A stretch of 64,000 nucleotides of DNA from Armatimonadota bacterium (GCA_016869025.1 VGFA01000002.1:186001-250000); one strand, 5' to 3'. Shown: positions 28,601 to 37,764, counted from the stretch's first letter. Program-made: numbers and translations. Notes: generated by a model from the letters alone, not told the origin.

Positions 28601-29154
28601 TGCTGCTCCGGGAGACCGTGGTCCTGCACCTCCAGGTAGTAGTTGCCCGGACCCAGGATCTCGCGGTAGGCAGCGGCCGCCTCGCGGGCCGCGGCGTAGT
28701 CGTCGCGAACTAGCGCGCGCGAAACCTCGCTCTGCAGGCAACCCGACAGCCCCACCAGCCCTCGGCTGTGTCGGGCCAGGAGTTCGCGATCGATGCGCGG
28801 CTTGTAGTAGAAGCCGTCCAGGTGCGCAACGGTGGTCAGACGCAGTAGGTTGCGATAGCCCTCGAGGTCGGTCGCCAGCAGGACCATGTGGTAGGGGGTT
28901 GAGTCGAGCCTGGGGTCGCGGTCACTGTGGCGGCGGGGAGCCACGTACGCTTCGACGCCCAGGATCGGGGTGAGGCCGTGATGGCGCGCCCGAAGATAGA
29001 ACTCCACCGCGCCGTACATGGTCCCGTGATCGGTGATCGCGATCGCCGGCATCCCCATCCCGGAGGCAGCGCGCATCAACTGGTCTATGCGGGCGGCACC
29101 GTCCAGCAGGGAGAACTCGGTGTGCAGATGGCAGTGGACAAAGGGATCGGACAT
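25666..29154 (-). CDS. dnaE: DNA polymerase III subunit alpha, DnaE type
   Basis: Replicative polymerase, 1162 residues. The N-terminal PHP domain keeps its metal-binding pattern (HCHLHTEFSLLDG, AITDHGTMYG), so it could supply proofreading as reported for other DnaE1 enzymes. The catalytic aspartates are in PDIDVDF near residue 405 and LLKMDFLGL near residue 545. A helix-hairpin-helix region and an OB domain (VVIGGLITALKRTTTKNGAA) follow. A TACAAT box stands 12 bases before the ATG, leaving at most a few bases of leader. It is the last gene but one in a run that starts upstream with gatC. Confidence 0.97.
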   Translation of the reverse strand: MSDPFVHCHLHTEFSLLDGAARIDQLMRAASGMGMPAIAITDHGTMYGAVEFYLRARHHGLTPILGVEAYVAPRRHSDRDPRLDSTPYHMVLLATDLEGYRNLLRLTTVAHLDGFYYKPRIDRELLARHSRGLVGLSGCLQSEVSRALVRDDYAAAREAAAAYREILGPGNYYLEVQDHGLPEQQVNIRGMLRLAAELDLPLVATNDVHYVRRDEADAQDALMCIQMNVALSATDKPRMGDTPEFYLKSAEEMAARFPGLGQALRAPLEIAGRVGLELELGKLKLPHFPVPEGETPDAYLRRLCEEGLHRLYGRPTQAQRSRLDEELRVIALMGYAAYFLIVWDFVSFARRRGILTTVRGSAAGSLVLYTLGVIDVDPLHYRLPFERFLNLERYTMPDIDVDFMDSRRDEVIRYVIEKYGADHVAQIITFGTMGARQAVRDIGRVMGLPYSDVDRIAKLIPFNAALDEALRADPELRRSSEETPAVGRLIGLAQKLEGVARHASTHAAGVIISRDPLIDLVPLQRATKGDLVMTQYDMGAVDQIGLLKMDFLGLSYLTILDRALKIIEAVRGVRIDLKAIPLDDRATFDLLSRGETVGIFQLEGAGMTRHLKELRPTRIEDIMAMVALFRPGPMANIPSYIRRKHGQEPISYLHPSLEAVLGETYGVMVYQEDVMAVCQAVAGYTLAEADVLCYAIRKKIKDKLEAQREQFIAGARKRGVSKRKIDQIWEQFEPFARYGFNRAHAACYGLIAYQTAYLKSNFPAEYMAAVLTTEAQGQDWMAKVAAAVSECERMGIRVLPPDVNASADTFTVAGNAIRFGLAAIKNVGGGAVEAIVRARTQGGPFSSLEDLVMRVDGRVVNRRVLESLVKAGALDSLGRTRATMLRQAEAVLAGGQRQARAGAQTGLFDAGEVAPLSPVVAQQAGVEEFSKAELLAMERDMLGMYVSDHPLTHVRDALAARVTATVAQLPELRDRSDVVIGGLITALKRTTTKNGAAMAFLTLEDATGSAEVIVFPKTYEQSHAEIRRDAIVVVRGRLDSSEQQVKVLADAVSALVAGPSGPGPQGEAVLHVLVDADRHGEEGMRRLRDLLARHGGDRPVLLTVVSEGRQVRMQARGISVVAGAEVVEAVEGLLGPKTASWIPARSASETGSRANGTGGVQP

Positions 29155-29166
29155 GGGCTCACGGGC

Positions 29167-29172
29167 ATTGTA
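29167..29172 (-). promoter_or_regulatory. -10 box of dnaE
   Basis: Minus-strand TACAAT lies 12 bases before the dnaE ATG, so the transcript leader would be about five bases. Confidence 0.45.
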
Positions 29173-29190
29173 GCACAGGCTCAGGCGGCG

Positions 29191-29235
29191 GAGGTGTCGC
29201 TGGCAGAGGTGCCGTTGACAGAGGTGTCGCGCTTC
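29191..29235. repeat. Three 15-bp tandem units upstream of dnaE
   Basis: Three consecutive units beginning GAGGTGTCGCTGGCA, GAGGTGCCGTTGACA and GAGGTGTCGCGCTTC fill the gap between the RlmD-like gene and dnaE. They may affect expression or be neutral slippage. Confidence 0.5.
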
Positions 29236-30664
29236 AGGAGTGCTGCGCCCGGCCTCGACGCAGCGTCACAACGACGTGCACGTGGCCGGTCTGCGGCAGC
29301 ACGTCCACCGGCTCCACGGCAACGGTCTGATACCCGACCCGCCCCCAGCGGACGAGATCACCCGCGCATGTTGCCAGCGATCGCGCCAGGTACACCACCC
29401 GAGGAACGCGCGCTGAAGCCACACTCTGGACCGTCGCGTCGTCGAGGCCGGGGCCCCGGGCGGTCACGACCACGGCGTCCGGGCGGCCGCGGGTGGCCAT
29501 CTTCGCCAGGACCCGGAGCGGGTTGCGGGCGTAGAACACAGCGTTGGCGATGCCGTTCCACTCGGCCGCCTTCCAGGCGTCGGTCATCGCCTGGCGGTTG
29601 GGGATCACACCGGTCACCTGGGCGGCGTCTCGAGCGAGCGCCAGCGCCAGCAGCGGCGTCGCGGCAGTTAGGTCGAGCGCGGTCTCGTTGGCGCGGAGCG
29701 CCGCGGCCTGCCGGACGGCCTCAATCAGCAGGGGCAGGGCGCTTGGGTTGGGAGGTATCTCCGTGGCCGGCCGCAGCACCACCCGAAGCCCTGCAACCTC
29801 CTCGACGATGCTGTCGCGACCCCAGAGCAGGCGCAGCCGGGGTCCCAGCAGTTCTGGGGCCGGTCCTGGCTGGACCGTGCTCAGGATGCCGACAAGCCCG
29901 CTCACCCGGCCAGCGATGGCGTGCACAAGCGGCGCCGCATCCCGGAGGGGCCTCGCGATAGATAGCGTCAGCAACGCCTCCCCGGTGGCAAATGACGCCA
30001 GTCCCAGCACGCCCCTCGCGAGGCCGGTGCCGCTCGTCCGGTCGTGGATCGGCAACCGGAGAGCGCGCACCGCGCCGCGGACGGCATGCAGGATCGCCTC
30101 GTTCGCAGGGTGTTGCACAGGACACTGGGAGATGTCTATCACCCGGTCCGAGGCGATGGCGCGGTAGCCGACGACCACGGTTCCCTCTCTCTCGGCGAAC
30201 GCCGCGCGGAGGGTGCTGCGATACGCCCAGGCATCTCCCCCGACGGTCTCGCGCACGACGTCGCGGTGGATGCCGGCGTGCTCCTTCAGGAAGTCCTTCA
30301 CGAGCGTGGTCTTGAGGCGGCGCTGCGCCTCGGGCAGCAGGTGCTGCCACTGGCATCCACCACACCGGCCGAAGTGGGGGCACCGGGCCACCACGGTGCT
30401 GGCCGACTTGCGCAGCAGCGCCACCAGGCGGCCCTGGGCGCGGCGGCCGCCCCTGGTCACCTCGACCACGGCCTCCTCGCCGGGCACGCCGAACGGCACC
30501 GCAAGCAGGACAGGCCCCAGGCGCGCTACGGCCACGCCGTCCGGGCCCATTGCTGATAGGCGGACCGTCAACCGCTCGCCGACGTGCAACGTGCCCAGGC
30601 CGCCACGCCGGGGATGCCGCGTGGGTGGCCCTGCCCTGGGAACAAGGCGGGCGGTGCGCGGCAT
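29234..30664 (-). CDS. RlmD/TrmA-like RNA methyltransferase fold, active site degenerate
   Basis: 476 residues. A TRAM domain (residues about 25-85) and a [4Fe-4S] cysteine set (Cys95, Cys101, Cys104 in CPHFGRCGGCQWQH and Cys181) identify the uracil-5-methyltransferase family that modifies 23S rRNA or tRNA. The catalytic half is abnormal. The SAM-binding DLYCGxG motif reads DLTAATPL. The DPPR motif reads TARGPG. The catalytic SCNP cysteine motif reads ARSL, and the HVE general base reads HVH in PQTGHVHVV. The frame is uninterrupted, so it is not a fresh pseudogene. The ATG overlaps the gatB stop by one base (TGATG). It may bind RNA without methylating it; this is inference. Confidence 0.85.
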   Translation of the reverse strand: MPRTARLVPRAGPPTRHPRRGGLGTLHVGERLTVRLSAMGPDGVAVARLGPVLLAVPFGVPGEEAVVEVTRGGRRAQGRLVALLRKSASTVVARCPHFGRCGGCQWQHLLPEAQRRLKTTLVKDFLKEHAGIHRDVVRETVGGDAWAYRSTLRAAFAEREGTVVVGYRAIASDRVIDISQCPVQHPANEAILHAVRGAVRALRLPIHDRTSGTGLARGVLGLASFATGEALLTLSIARPLRDAAPLVHAIAGRVSGLVGILSTVQPGPAPELLGPRLRLLWGRDSIVEEVAGLRVVLRPATEIPPNPSALPLLIEAVRQAAALRANETALDLTAATPLLALALARDAAQVTGVIPNRQAMTDAWKAAEWNGIANAVFYARNPLRVLAKMATRGRPDAVVVTARGPGLDDATVQSVASARVPRVVYLARSLATCAGDLVRWGRVGYQTVAVEPVDVLPQTGHVHVVVTLRRGRAQHS

Positions 30665-32151
30665 CAGGACAGCCGCTCCCGTAGCAGGCGGTTGGCCACC
30701 TCCGGGTTGGCGCGGCCGCCGGTGGCACGCATCACCTGTCCCACCAGGAACGGCAGCGCGCGCACCTTGCCTGCGCGGATCTCGGCCGCGGGTCCGGGGT
30801 GACCGGCTATGACCTGGTCCACGACTTCGCGCAGCGTGGCCTCGTCGCTGATCTGCCGCAGGCCCCGGGCCTCCACGACGGCTTCGGGCTCCTGATCGCG
30901 GGCGATAATCTCCACCAGGATGTCCTTCGCGGTCCGGCCGCTAACGGTTCCCTCCTCCACGAGCCGGAGCAGGGCCGACAGACGCGCTGGGGTGAGCGCG
31001 ATTTGGTCAATCTCCACGCCGTGCTCGTTCAGGTAGGCAGCCACCGCGCCGGACAGCCAGTTGGCTACCACCTTGGGCGGCGGCCCCAGGGCCACCGTCT
31101 CCTCGAAGAACCTGGCCATCGCCGGCGTAGCCGTGATCAGGTCGGCGTCGTAGGGCGGCAGTCCGAAGTTGGCGATCAGCCGATCGCGGCGCGCCGCGGG
31201 CAGTTCAGGGAGCGCCTCGCGGATGGCCGCCACCCACGCCCCGTCCACGTCCAGGGGAACGAGGTCGGGCTCCGGGAAGTACCTGTAGTCCTCGGCCTCC
31301 TCCTTCGATCGCGAGGCGAACGTGACGCTGCGCCGCTCGTCCCAGTGCCGCGTCTCCTGCACAACGGTCTCCCCTCGGGCGAGCACCTCGCGCTGCCGGA
31401 CGGCCTCGAACGCGAGCGCCCGCTCCACTGCGCGGACCGAGTTCATGTTCTTCACCTCGGTGCGCACTCCTGGCGGGCCGCCTGGGAACTGGAGTGACAG
31501 GTTCGCATCGCAGCGCAGCGTCCCTTCCTCCATCCGGCAGCTGCTCACCTCAGCGAACTGAAGCAGGCGGCGAAGCGCGTTCAGGAACTCGCGGGCCTCG
31601 CCCGGAGAGCGGAGGTCGGGCTCGGTCACGATCTCCATCAGCGGCACGCCCGACCGGTTGTAGTCCACAAGACTGGGCGAGGCGCCTCCGGTGCTAGGGG
31701 GGTGGACGAGGCGCGCGGTGTCTTCTTCCAGGTGGACGCGGCGGATGGCAACACGCCGCGGCCGGCCGCCGGATGGAATCTCCAGCGAGCCACCGGTCGC
31801 CAGCGGAGGGTGATCGGCGTACTGGTACTGCGATATCTGGTAGTTCTTCGCCAGATCGGGATAGTAGTAGTTCTTCCGGTGGAACCGGCTGCTGGAGTGC
31901 ACCTGACAACCCAGCGCCACCGCCGCGCGCAGCCCCAGCTCCACCGCCTTCCGGTTGAGCACGGGCAGTGATCCCGGCAGGCCAAGGCACACCGGACAGA
32001 CGAGCGTGTTGGGAGGCGCGCCGAACTCCGTCGCGCACCCGCAGAACATCTTGGACGCTGTCAGGAGCTGGACGTGGATCTCGAGCCCTATGACAACCTC
32101 GCGGGTTCCGTCGCCGGTGCCGGTCGGATCCGTGGGCTCAGGCCTATCCAT
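30664..32151 (-). CDS. gatB: Asp/Glu-tRNA amidotransferase subunit B
   Basis: 495 residues. GatB opening EVVIGLEIHVQLLTASKMFC, zinc cysteines (CGCATEFG, CPVCLGLPG), the RKNYYYPDLAKNYQISQYQ motif and the C-terminal YqeY-like tRNA-binding tail are present. GatB is the kinase and tRNA-binding subunit of the GatCAB complex that converts Glu-tRNA(Gln) or Asp-tRNA(Asn) to the amidated forms, so the organism probably lacks GlnRS or AsnRS. Coupled downstream to the degenerate RlmD-like gene. Confidence 0.97.
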   Translation of the reverse strand: MDRPEPTDPTGTGDGTREVVIGLEIHVQLLTASKMFCGCATEFGAPPNTLVCPVCLGLPGSLPVLNRKAVELGLRAAVALGCQVHSSSRFHRKNYYYPDLAKNYQISQYQYADHPPLATGGSLEIPSGGRPRRVAIRRVHLEEDTARLVHPPSTGGASPSLVDYNRSGVPLMEIVTEPDLRSPGEAREFLNALRRLLQFAEVSSCRMEEGTLRCDANLSLQFPGGPPGVRTEVKNMNSVRAVERALAFEAVRQREVLARGETVVQETRHWDERRSVTFASRSKEEAEDYRYFPEPDLVPLDVDGAWVAAIREALPELPAARRDRLIANFGLPPYDADLITATPAMARFFEETVALGPPPKVVANWLSGAVAAYLNEHGVEIDQIALTPARLSALLRLVEEGTVSGRTAKDILVEIIARDQEPEAVVEARGLRQISDEATLREVVDQVIAGHPGPAAEIRAGKVRALPFLVGQVMRATGGRANPEVANRLLRERLS

Positions 32152-32154
32152 GGC

Positions 32155-33633
32155 TCAGGCCTCCGGCGCGTGCCGCAGGTGCCAGGAAGTCGCCTGCTGG
32201 TAGGCGTATCCTGCCTGCAGCAGCGTCGCCTCGTCGAACGCCCGACCCACGAGCTGCATCCCTATCGGCAGGCCGGCGCTGAACCCGCACGGCAGCGCCA
32301 GACCGGGCAGGCCGGCCAGGTTCACAGGAATCGTGAAGATGTCCGACATGTACATTCGCAGCGGGTCGTCCACGCGCTCTCCGATGGCGAAGGGAAGGGT
32401 CGGAGAGGTCGGCATCACCACGATGTCCACCCGCTCGAACGCGCGATCGAAGTCGCGCGCCACCAGGGTGCGAACCTTCTGGGCCTTGATGTAGAACGCC
32501 TCGTAGTAGCCGGCGGAAAGCGCGTAGGTCCCCAACATGATCCTGCGCTTGACCTCGGCGCCGAACCCTCTCTGCCGGGTCCGCGTGACCATCTCAAAGA
32601 GATCATCCGAGCCATCCCGCATCCCGTACCTGACCCCATCGTACCGTGCCAGGTTCGAGGATGCCTCGGCCGGCGCGATCAGGTAGTACGTTGGAAGCGC
32701 GGCGTCCAGCGTGGGGAGCGCGATCTCCTCGACCCGGAAGCCCAGGTTGTCGAAGGTGTCCAGCGCGGCCCTGACCGCCTCCGCCACGCCGGCGTCCACC
32801 CCGGAGCCGAATGCCTCAGCCGGCACGCCCAGGCGGACCCCCTGCCGCGGTTGGTCGGTCGTGCCCAGGAAGTCGGGCACAGGGACGTCGGCCGAGGTGG
32901 AGTCGCGAGGATCGGCTCCGGCTATGACGTTCAGAAGCAGGGCGCAGTCGGCCACATCCCTTGCGAACGGCCCGATCTGATCCAGGGAGGAGGCAAACGC
33001 CACAAGCCCGTACCTCGAGACCCGGCCGTAGGTGGGCTTCAGGCCGACCACCCCGCAGAAGCCGGCGGGCTGCCGGATCGAGCCGCCGGTGTCGGAGCCC
33101 AACGCCAGGGGCACGTATCCCGCGGCCAACGCGGCAGCCGAGCCGCCGCTGGAACCTCCGGGAACGCGACTGAGATCCCAGGGGTTGCGGGTGGGCCCGA
33201 ACGCGGAGTTCTCAGTGGAAGACCCCATTGCGAACTCGTCCAGGTTGGTCTTGCCGATGATTACCGCGCCGGCTTGGCGCAGCCGGGCAATCGCCGTTGC
33301 GTCGTAGGGGGGGAGCCAGCCCTCGAGGATCCGCGATCCGCATGTGGTCGGGGTGCCCCGCGTGCACATGTTGTCCTTCACCGCAACCGGAATCCCGGCG
33401 AGTGGGGGCAGCACTTCGCCGGCCGCGCTCTGCCGGGCACGGGCATATCGGCCGTCCCACTCGGCCGCCTCCTTGCGGGCGCGCTCGGCGTCAACGTGGA
33501 GAAAGGCGTGAAGCTTTGGATCGCGCAGCGCGATACTTTCGAGCGCCGCGGCGATGACCTCTGAGGGCCGCAGCGTTCCTGCGGCATAGGCGGCCCGTAG
33601 GGCCCGTGCGGACTCCCAGGAGGGCTCTGCCAT
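32155..33633 (-). CDS. gatA: Asp/Glu-tRNA amidotransferase subunit A
   Basis: 492 residues. The amidase signature [14 protein letters not shown] and the Ser-cisSer-Lys triad elements (Lys in IPVAVKDNM; Ser residues in [12 protein letters not shown]) are intact. It releases ammonia from glutamine for transfer to the tRNA-bound substrate. It starts nine bases after gatC and ends four bases before gatB. Confidence 0.97.
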   Translation of the reverse strand: MAEPSWESARALRAAYAAGTLRPSEVIAAALESIALRDPKLHAFLHVDAERARKEAAEWDGRYARARQSAAGEVLPPLAGIPVAVKDNMCTRGTPTTCGSRILEGWLPPYDATAIARLRQAGAVIIGKTNLDEFAMGSSTENSAFGPTRNPWDLSRVPGGSSGGSAAALAAGYVPLALGSDTGGSIRQPAGFCGVVGLKPTYGRVSRYGLVAFASSLDQIGPFARDVADCALLLNVIAGADPRDSTSADVPVPDFLGTTDQPRQGVRLGVPAEAFGSGVDAGVAEAVRAALDTFDNLGFRVEEIALPTLDAALPTYYLIAPAEASSNLARYDGVRYGMRDGSDDLFEMVTRTRQRGFGAEVKRRIMLGTYALSAGYYEAFYIKAQKVRTLVARDFDRAFERVDIVVMPTSPTLPFAIGERVDDPLRMYMSDIFTIPVNLAGLPGLALPCGFSAGLPIGMQLVGRAFDEATLLQAGYAYQQATSWHLRHAPEA

Positions 33634-33642
33634 CCCGGCCCC

Positions 33643-33936
33643 CTACTCCGGCTCGAGCACCCGCGGGACCCGGAAGAACCCCTGCTCGTGCGCCGGGGCC
33701 TCTGCCAGGACCTCGTCGCGCGAGAGGCACGGGGATGGCAGGTCCTCTCGGAGGACGTTGACTATCGGGAGCACGTGCGATGTCGCGGGAATGCCATCTA
33801 TCGAGACGGCGTCCAGTCGCGCGCAGTACTCGAGGATGCGGCCGAGTTGCCCGGCGAACCTCTCGTGTTCCTCGTCGGTCAGCGCCAGGCGGGCCAGGCG
33901 CGCCACGTGCTCAACGGTTGCCCGCTCGATCGCCAT
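33643..33936 (-). CDS. gatC: Asp/Glu-tRNA amidotransferase subunit C
   Basis: 97 residues starting MAIERATVEHVARLARLALT, the canonical GatC opening, and continuing EHERFAGQLGRILEYCARLD. The ATG at 33936 has a GGGAGGTGG ribosome site; sequence upstream belongs to the transporter gene in another frame. It stabilises the GatA-GatB interface. It follows the permease gene by only 16 bases, so the gat genes may be transcribed from the transporter operon. Confidence 0.96.
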   Translation of the reverse strand: MAIERATVEHVARLARLALTDEEHERFAGQLGRILEYCARLDAVSIDGIPATSHVLPIVNVLREDLPSPCLSRDEVLAEAPAHEQGFFRVPRVLEPE

Positions 33937-33952
33937 CCGCCACCTCCCGGGA

Positions 33953-34903
33953 TCAGTTCGAACCGCGCAGCCGCGGATCCAGTATATCCCGGAAGGCGTC
34001 TCCCAGCAGGTTCCATCCGAGCGTGAACAGGAACAGCGCGGCGCCGGGGAAGACCACGGTGTACCAGAACTGGAAGGCGTTGCCGGCGGCACCCAGAATC
34101 CAGCTCCGCGAGAGACTGATGATCTGCCCCCAGTCCGAGTAGCCGACCGGCGCGCCCAGCCCCAGGAAACTCAGCGCCGCCGCCGCCACCACGATGCTCC
34201 CCATGTCCAGCGTGGAGACAACGAGCACCGGGTAGATGCTGTTGGGCAGCACGTGCCTGGCAATGACCTTGAGGTCGCTCGCGCCCAGCGCCCTGGCCGC
34301 TTCTATGAAGTCGCGCTCGCGGACCGAGAGGACCTCCCCCCGCAGTAGCCGGGCGTATCCGGGCCAGCTTACCAGCGCCAGGGCGAACATCACCTTCTCC
34401 AGCCCCGGTCCGAGAATCGCGACGACGACCACGGCCAGGATGAGGCCTGGAAACGCCAAGAAGACGTCCACGATGCGCATCATGATCTCGTCGAGACGGC
34501 CGCCGTAGTATCCCGAGATGCCACCCAGCACGATGCCGATGGTGACAGCGGTGGCCACGACCGCCAGCCCCACGCGAAACGCGGTGCGCGCGCCCCATAC
34601 GAGCCCGTAGAAGATGTCGAACGCCTGCTCGGTCGTGCCGAGCGGATGGCCGGGCCGTGGTGGCCGCGGATCAGGGCTGTAGCCCTCGTGGGGCATCATG
34701 TAGGGATCTCGTGCCCCCTCCTTCGGGGGGGCGATGACCGGTGCCAGCACCGCGGTAAGCACGAAGGCCACAATGATGGCCAGCCCCAGCATGGACAGTG
34801 GATTGCGCCGGAGCCTGCGCCAGGCCATCTGCCAGGAACTCAGCGTCCTGGGATGGGCGGGCTGCCCTGCCGCGGCTTCGTGGAGGGCCCCCTGAGTCGT
34901 CAT
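33953..34903 (-). CDS. Dipeptide/oligopeptide ABC permease, DppC type
   Basis: 316 residues with an N-terminal OppC_N segment (WRRLRRNPLSMLGLAIIVAF) and about six membrane helices. The binding-protein-dependent transport signature falls in EAARALGASDLKVIARHVLPNSI, followed by SFLGLGAPVGYSDWGQII and the C-terminal GDAFRDILDPRLR. Start overlaps the DppB-type gene stop by four bases. Confidence 0.93.
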   Translation of the reverse strand: MTTQGALHEAAAGQPAHPRTLSSWQMAWRRLRRNPLSMLGLAIIVAFVLTAVLAPVIAPPKEGARDPYMMPHEGYSPDPRPPRPGHPLGTTEQAFDIFYGLVWGARTAFRVGLAVVATAVTIGIVLGGISGYYGGRLDEIMMRIVDVFLAFPGLILAVVVVAILGPGLEKVMFALALVSWPGYARLLRGEVLSVRERDFIEAARALGASDLKVIARHVLPNSIYPVLVVSTLDMGSIVVAAAALSFLGLGAPVGYSDWGQIISLSRSWILGAAGNAFQFWYTVVFPGAALFLFTLGWNLLGDAFRDILDPRLRGSN

Positions 34904-35925
34904 CGCAGCCGGATGCGGGGATCTATCAACGCGTAGAGGATGTCGGCTGTCAGGTTGCCCATCACCAGCAGCAGCGCATTGAACAGGGCAAAACCGGCGA
35001 CCGCGGCCGCATCGAGCTGGATCGCGGCGTTCACGCCCCAGAGCCCAATCCCGGGATAGCCGTAGACCGTCTCCGTGATTGCCACGCCGTTGAGGAGCCC
35101 CACGAACAGCAGGGCGGACAGCGTCACGACCGGAATCATGGCGTTCTTGCGCGCGTGCTTGTTGACCACGACCCCGCTGTCCAAACCCTTTGCCCGCGCG
35201 GTTCGCACGTAGTCCTGGCGCAGCGTCTCCAGCATCGAGGACCGGGTCACGCGCACGAGCGTCGCACAGCTAACCAGGCTCAGGGTCAACACCGGCAGCG
35301 CAAGGTGGCGCAGCGCGTCCACGAAGATCCAGAGCTGGCCATTCAGCAGGGCATCCACGGTCATCAGCCGCGTATAGGGGCGGAACTGCTGGGAGAGCAC
35401 GTACATGTTGGGCTCCAGCGAGAGGCGCCCTGGAGGGAAGATCTGCCAGGCACCGTAGAACACCATCAAGAGCAGGAGGCCCCACACGAAGGTAGGCATA
35501 GAGGTCCCGCTGATAGCGAAGAAACGGGAGAAGTGATCCACAAGGCGGTCGCGGTGCACCGCCGAAAGCGTCCCCAACCATATCCCAACAACAATGATGG
35601 GTACGACCGCGAAGATTGTCAGCTCCAGGGTCGCCGGGAAGAAGGTGGCGATCGCCTTCGCAACCGGCATCTTGGCGGTCTCCGACCACCCCAGGTCGCC
35701 CCGCACCACGCGGCCCAGCCAGCCCACGTACTGGCTGTGGAACGGCTTGTCCAGACCGTGCATGCGGATGATGCTGTCCACGGCGCGGAGCTGGCGCGGG
35801 TCGGTCACGTACAGCGCGGCCCGCATCTGCGGGGAGAGCATCTGTAGCAGCCCGAATATCAGGAGGGTTACCCCAAAGGCAACAAGGGGCAACAGGATCA
35901 ACCGCCGGACGACGAATGCCGTCAT
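34900..35925 (-). CDS. Dipeptide/oligopeptide ABC permease, DppB type
   Basis: 341 residues. N-terminal VVRRLILLPLVAFGVTLLIF helix, an LDKPFHSQYVGWLGRVVRGD loop, and the EAA-type motif (TLRQDYVRTARAKGLDSGVV, then NKHARKNAMIPVVT) are DppB/OppB hallmarks. Forms the channel with the DppC-type protein. A strong hairpin separates it from the binding-protein gene upstream. Confidence 0.93.
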   Translation of the reverse strand: MTAFVVRRLILLPLVAFGVTLLIFGLLQMLSPQMRAALYVTDPRQLRAVDSIIRMHGLDKPFHSQYVGWLGRVVRGDLGWSETAKMPVAKAIATFFPATLELTIFAVVPIIVVGIWLGTLSAVHRDRLVDHFSRFFAISGTSMPTFVWGLLLLMVFYGAWQIFPPGRLSLEPNMYVLSQQFRPYTRLMTVDALLNGQLWIFVDALRHLALPVLTLSLVSCATLVRVTRSSMLETLRQDYVRTARAKGLDSGVVVNKHARKNAMIPVVTLSALLFVGLLNGVAITETVYGYPGIGLWGVNAAIQLDAAAVAGFALFNALLLVMGNLTADILYALIDPRIRLR

Positions 35926-35939
35926 GGGAGTCCCGTAGT

Positions 35940-35971
35940 GGGGATCGGGAGGAAGTATCCCCCCGATCCCC
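35940..35971 (-). terminator. Hairpin between binding-protein and permease genes
   Basis: GGGGATCGGG (35940-35949) pairs with CCCGATCCCC (35962-35971), a 10-bp perfect stem 13 bases after the binding-protein stop. Probably an attenuating or 3'-end-protecting hairpin that raises binding-protein output relative to permease. Confidence 0.6.
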
Positions 35972-35983
35972 GCTTGGGCTTGG

Positions 35984-37747
35984 CTATCCCTTGAAGATCG
36001 TGTAGTAGTACGTCCCCGGGAACACCGGGTTGTTGTACCATCCCCTCACCCAGGAGCGCTGCACTCGGAACACTACCTGGTTCACCGGCGAGACCGACGG
36101 CGCCAGCTCGAAGAACTTCTGGTTGATCTGGTAGTACAGCGCCTGGCGCTTGTCCCGGTTGGTCTCCTTGATCGCCTGCATGATGAGCCGGTCCAGCTCC
36201 TCGTTCTTGAACCGCTGGGCCTGGGGGAACGTGCCGTCGCTGTGCAGGAAGTGGAAGGCGAAGTTGTGGGGGTCCGGGTAGTCGGCGACCCAGCCCACCC
36301 AGAAGACGGGCAGCTTGCCGTCGTTCATCGCCGCCAGATAGGAAGCCCAAGTGATGCCCCGGACATCCAGCCGGAACTTGGGGTTCAAAGCCTCAACGCC
36401 GTCCTTCAGGATCCGCGCGCCGACCTCGCGGACGACGTTGCCGGTGTTGTACAACACGGTCGCCCTGAACCCGCGCTCCCACACCTGGCCTCCCCACGCC
36501 TCCCTGAACTCGGCGATGGCCTTCTCGCGGCTGAAGGAGAAGTACTCCCTCTTCGCGTCGAAGCCCAGCATGCCCGGTGGTATCACGCCTTTGGGCAGTG
36601 TGCCCTGATTGCGGAAGGCGTCCTGCAAGAACGTGGCATAGTCGAAGGCATAGGCGAACCCGCGCCGGACCCGGATGTCCGAGAAGAAGTTGGCGGGGAT
36701 ACCGGCACCGTCCAGCCGTCCGCTGCCCACGTCGGGATTGCCTCGGGTGTCAATGTCGACCGTGAAGAAGAACGCGTCGGTGCGCAACCACGGCAGGTTG
36801 TCAATGATCCGGATGTTCGGGTCTCCCTCTACCTGCGGCTGCTCACGCCGCGTGATCGCGATGCTGTCGGCATCGCCGGCCTTGAGCATGAGGATGCGGG
36901 TAGCGGTCTCGTCAATGCTGCGAAACACGACCCGGCTCAACCTGGCCGGCGTGCGCCAGTATCCGTCGTTGCGTACGAGGATTACCTGCTTGCCGGCCCG
37001 ATCCCACCGCTCGAGCTTGAACGGCCCGGTGCCGTTGGCCTTCTCGAAGAAGGCGCTGGACTCTTTCTTGAGGTTGTTGTAGCGGGCCATCGTCGCGGCG
37101 GTCCCGTCCCAGTCCCCGTTGGCCGCGGCCCACTTCTTGGACACCACGCTGGACCACAGCGCCATGATGCTCAGGAAGGGGCCGAAGGGCTCCTTCAGCG
37201 TGACAACCACGCTGTTGCCCTTGACCTGCACCGCGCGCTCCAGGTCCGAGAACTTCAGCACAAGGTTGCCCTTGTCGTCGCGGGTCTTGGTCATGCCCAG
37301 GATCGGCTCCAGGAGCAGGGAAGTAGGGCCACCGTCACGGTCAATGAGCAGGAACCGCCGCAGCGAGTAGGCGGCATCCTCTGCGGTCATCGGCGTCCCG
37401 TCGTGGAACTTCACGCCCTCCCGGATCGGAAACGTGTAGGTCTTGCCATCAGCCGAGACCAGCCCGTTCTGCACGCTGGGCACGGTCGTGGCAATACGGG
37501 GGACGAAGCGATCGGTGCGGCCGCCGTCGTAGAAGATCAGCGGCTCGTAGACGTTGAAGATTATCGTGTGGCTCGAAGTGTCGTAGGCCCACGCGTAGTC
37601 GAAGGTGTCCCAGTCACCGAAGCTGACCTGGATGAAGGTGTCCGGATTCTTCACAGCCTGCCCCGTGGCGGTACCTGTCAGTCCCGCGAGGGACAGCGAC
37701 AGCGTCAACGCGAGCAGGATAAGCCCCTGCCTCCGCACTAGTCTCAT
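35984..37747 (-). CDS. Peptide-type ABC substrate-binding protein
   Basis: 587 residues of the SBP_bac_5 family. Signal peptide MRLVRRQGLILLALTLSLSL ends near ATGQ. The mature chain has IREGVKFHDGTPMTAEDAAYSL near residue 115 and VRRGFAYAFDYATFL near residue 365. ATG at 37747 has a GGAGGGTGAC ribosome site. It heads the SBP-permease-permease group that runs into gatC, and lies just downstream of the ATPase pair. Ligand unknown; peptides are typical, but other solutes are possible. Confidence 0.92.
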   Translation of the reverse strand: MRLVRRQGLILLALTLSLSLAGLTGTATGQAVKNPDTFIQVSFGDWDTFDYAWAYDTSSHTIIFNVYEPLIFYDGGRTDRFVPRIATTVPSVQNGLVSADGKTYTFPIREGVKFHDGTPMTAEDAAYSLRRFLLIDRDGGPTSLLLEPILGMTKTRDDKGNLVLKFSDLERAVQVKGNSVVVTLKEPFGPFLSIMALWSSVVSKKWAAANGDWDGTAATMARYNNLKKESSAFFEKANGTGPFKLERWDRAGKQVILVRNDGYWRTPARLSRVVFRSIDETATRILMLKAGDADSIAITRREQPQVEGDPNIRIIDNLPWLRTDAFFFTVDIDTRGNPDVGSGRLDGAGIPANFFSDIRVRRGFAYAFDYATFLQDAFRNQGTLPKGVIPPGMLGFDAKREYFSFSREKAIAEFREAWGGQVWERGFRATVLYNTGNVVREVGARILKDGVEALNPKFRLDVRGITWASYLAAMNDGKLPVFWVGWVADYPDPHNFAFHFLHSDGTFPQAQRFKNEELDRLIMQAIKETNRDKRQALYYQINQKFFELAPSVSPVNQVVFRVQRSWVRGWYNNPVFPGTYYYTIFKG

Positions 37748-37764
37748 CTGTCACCCTCCTGTCA

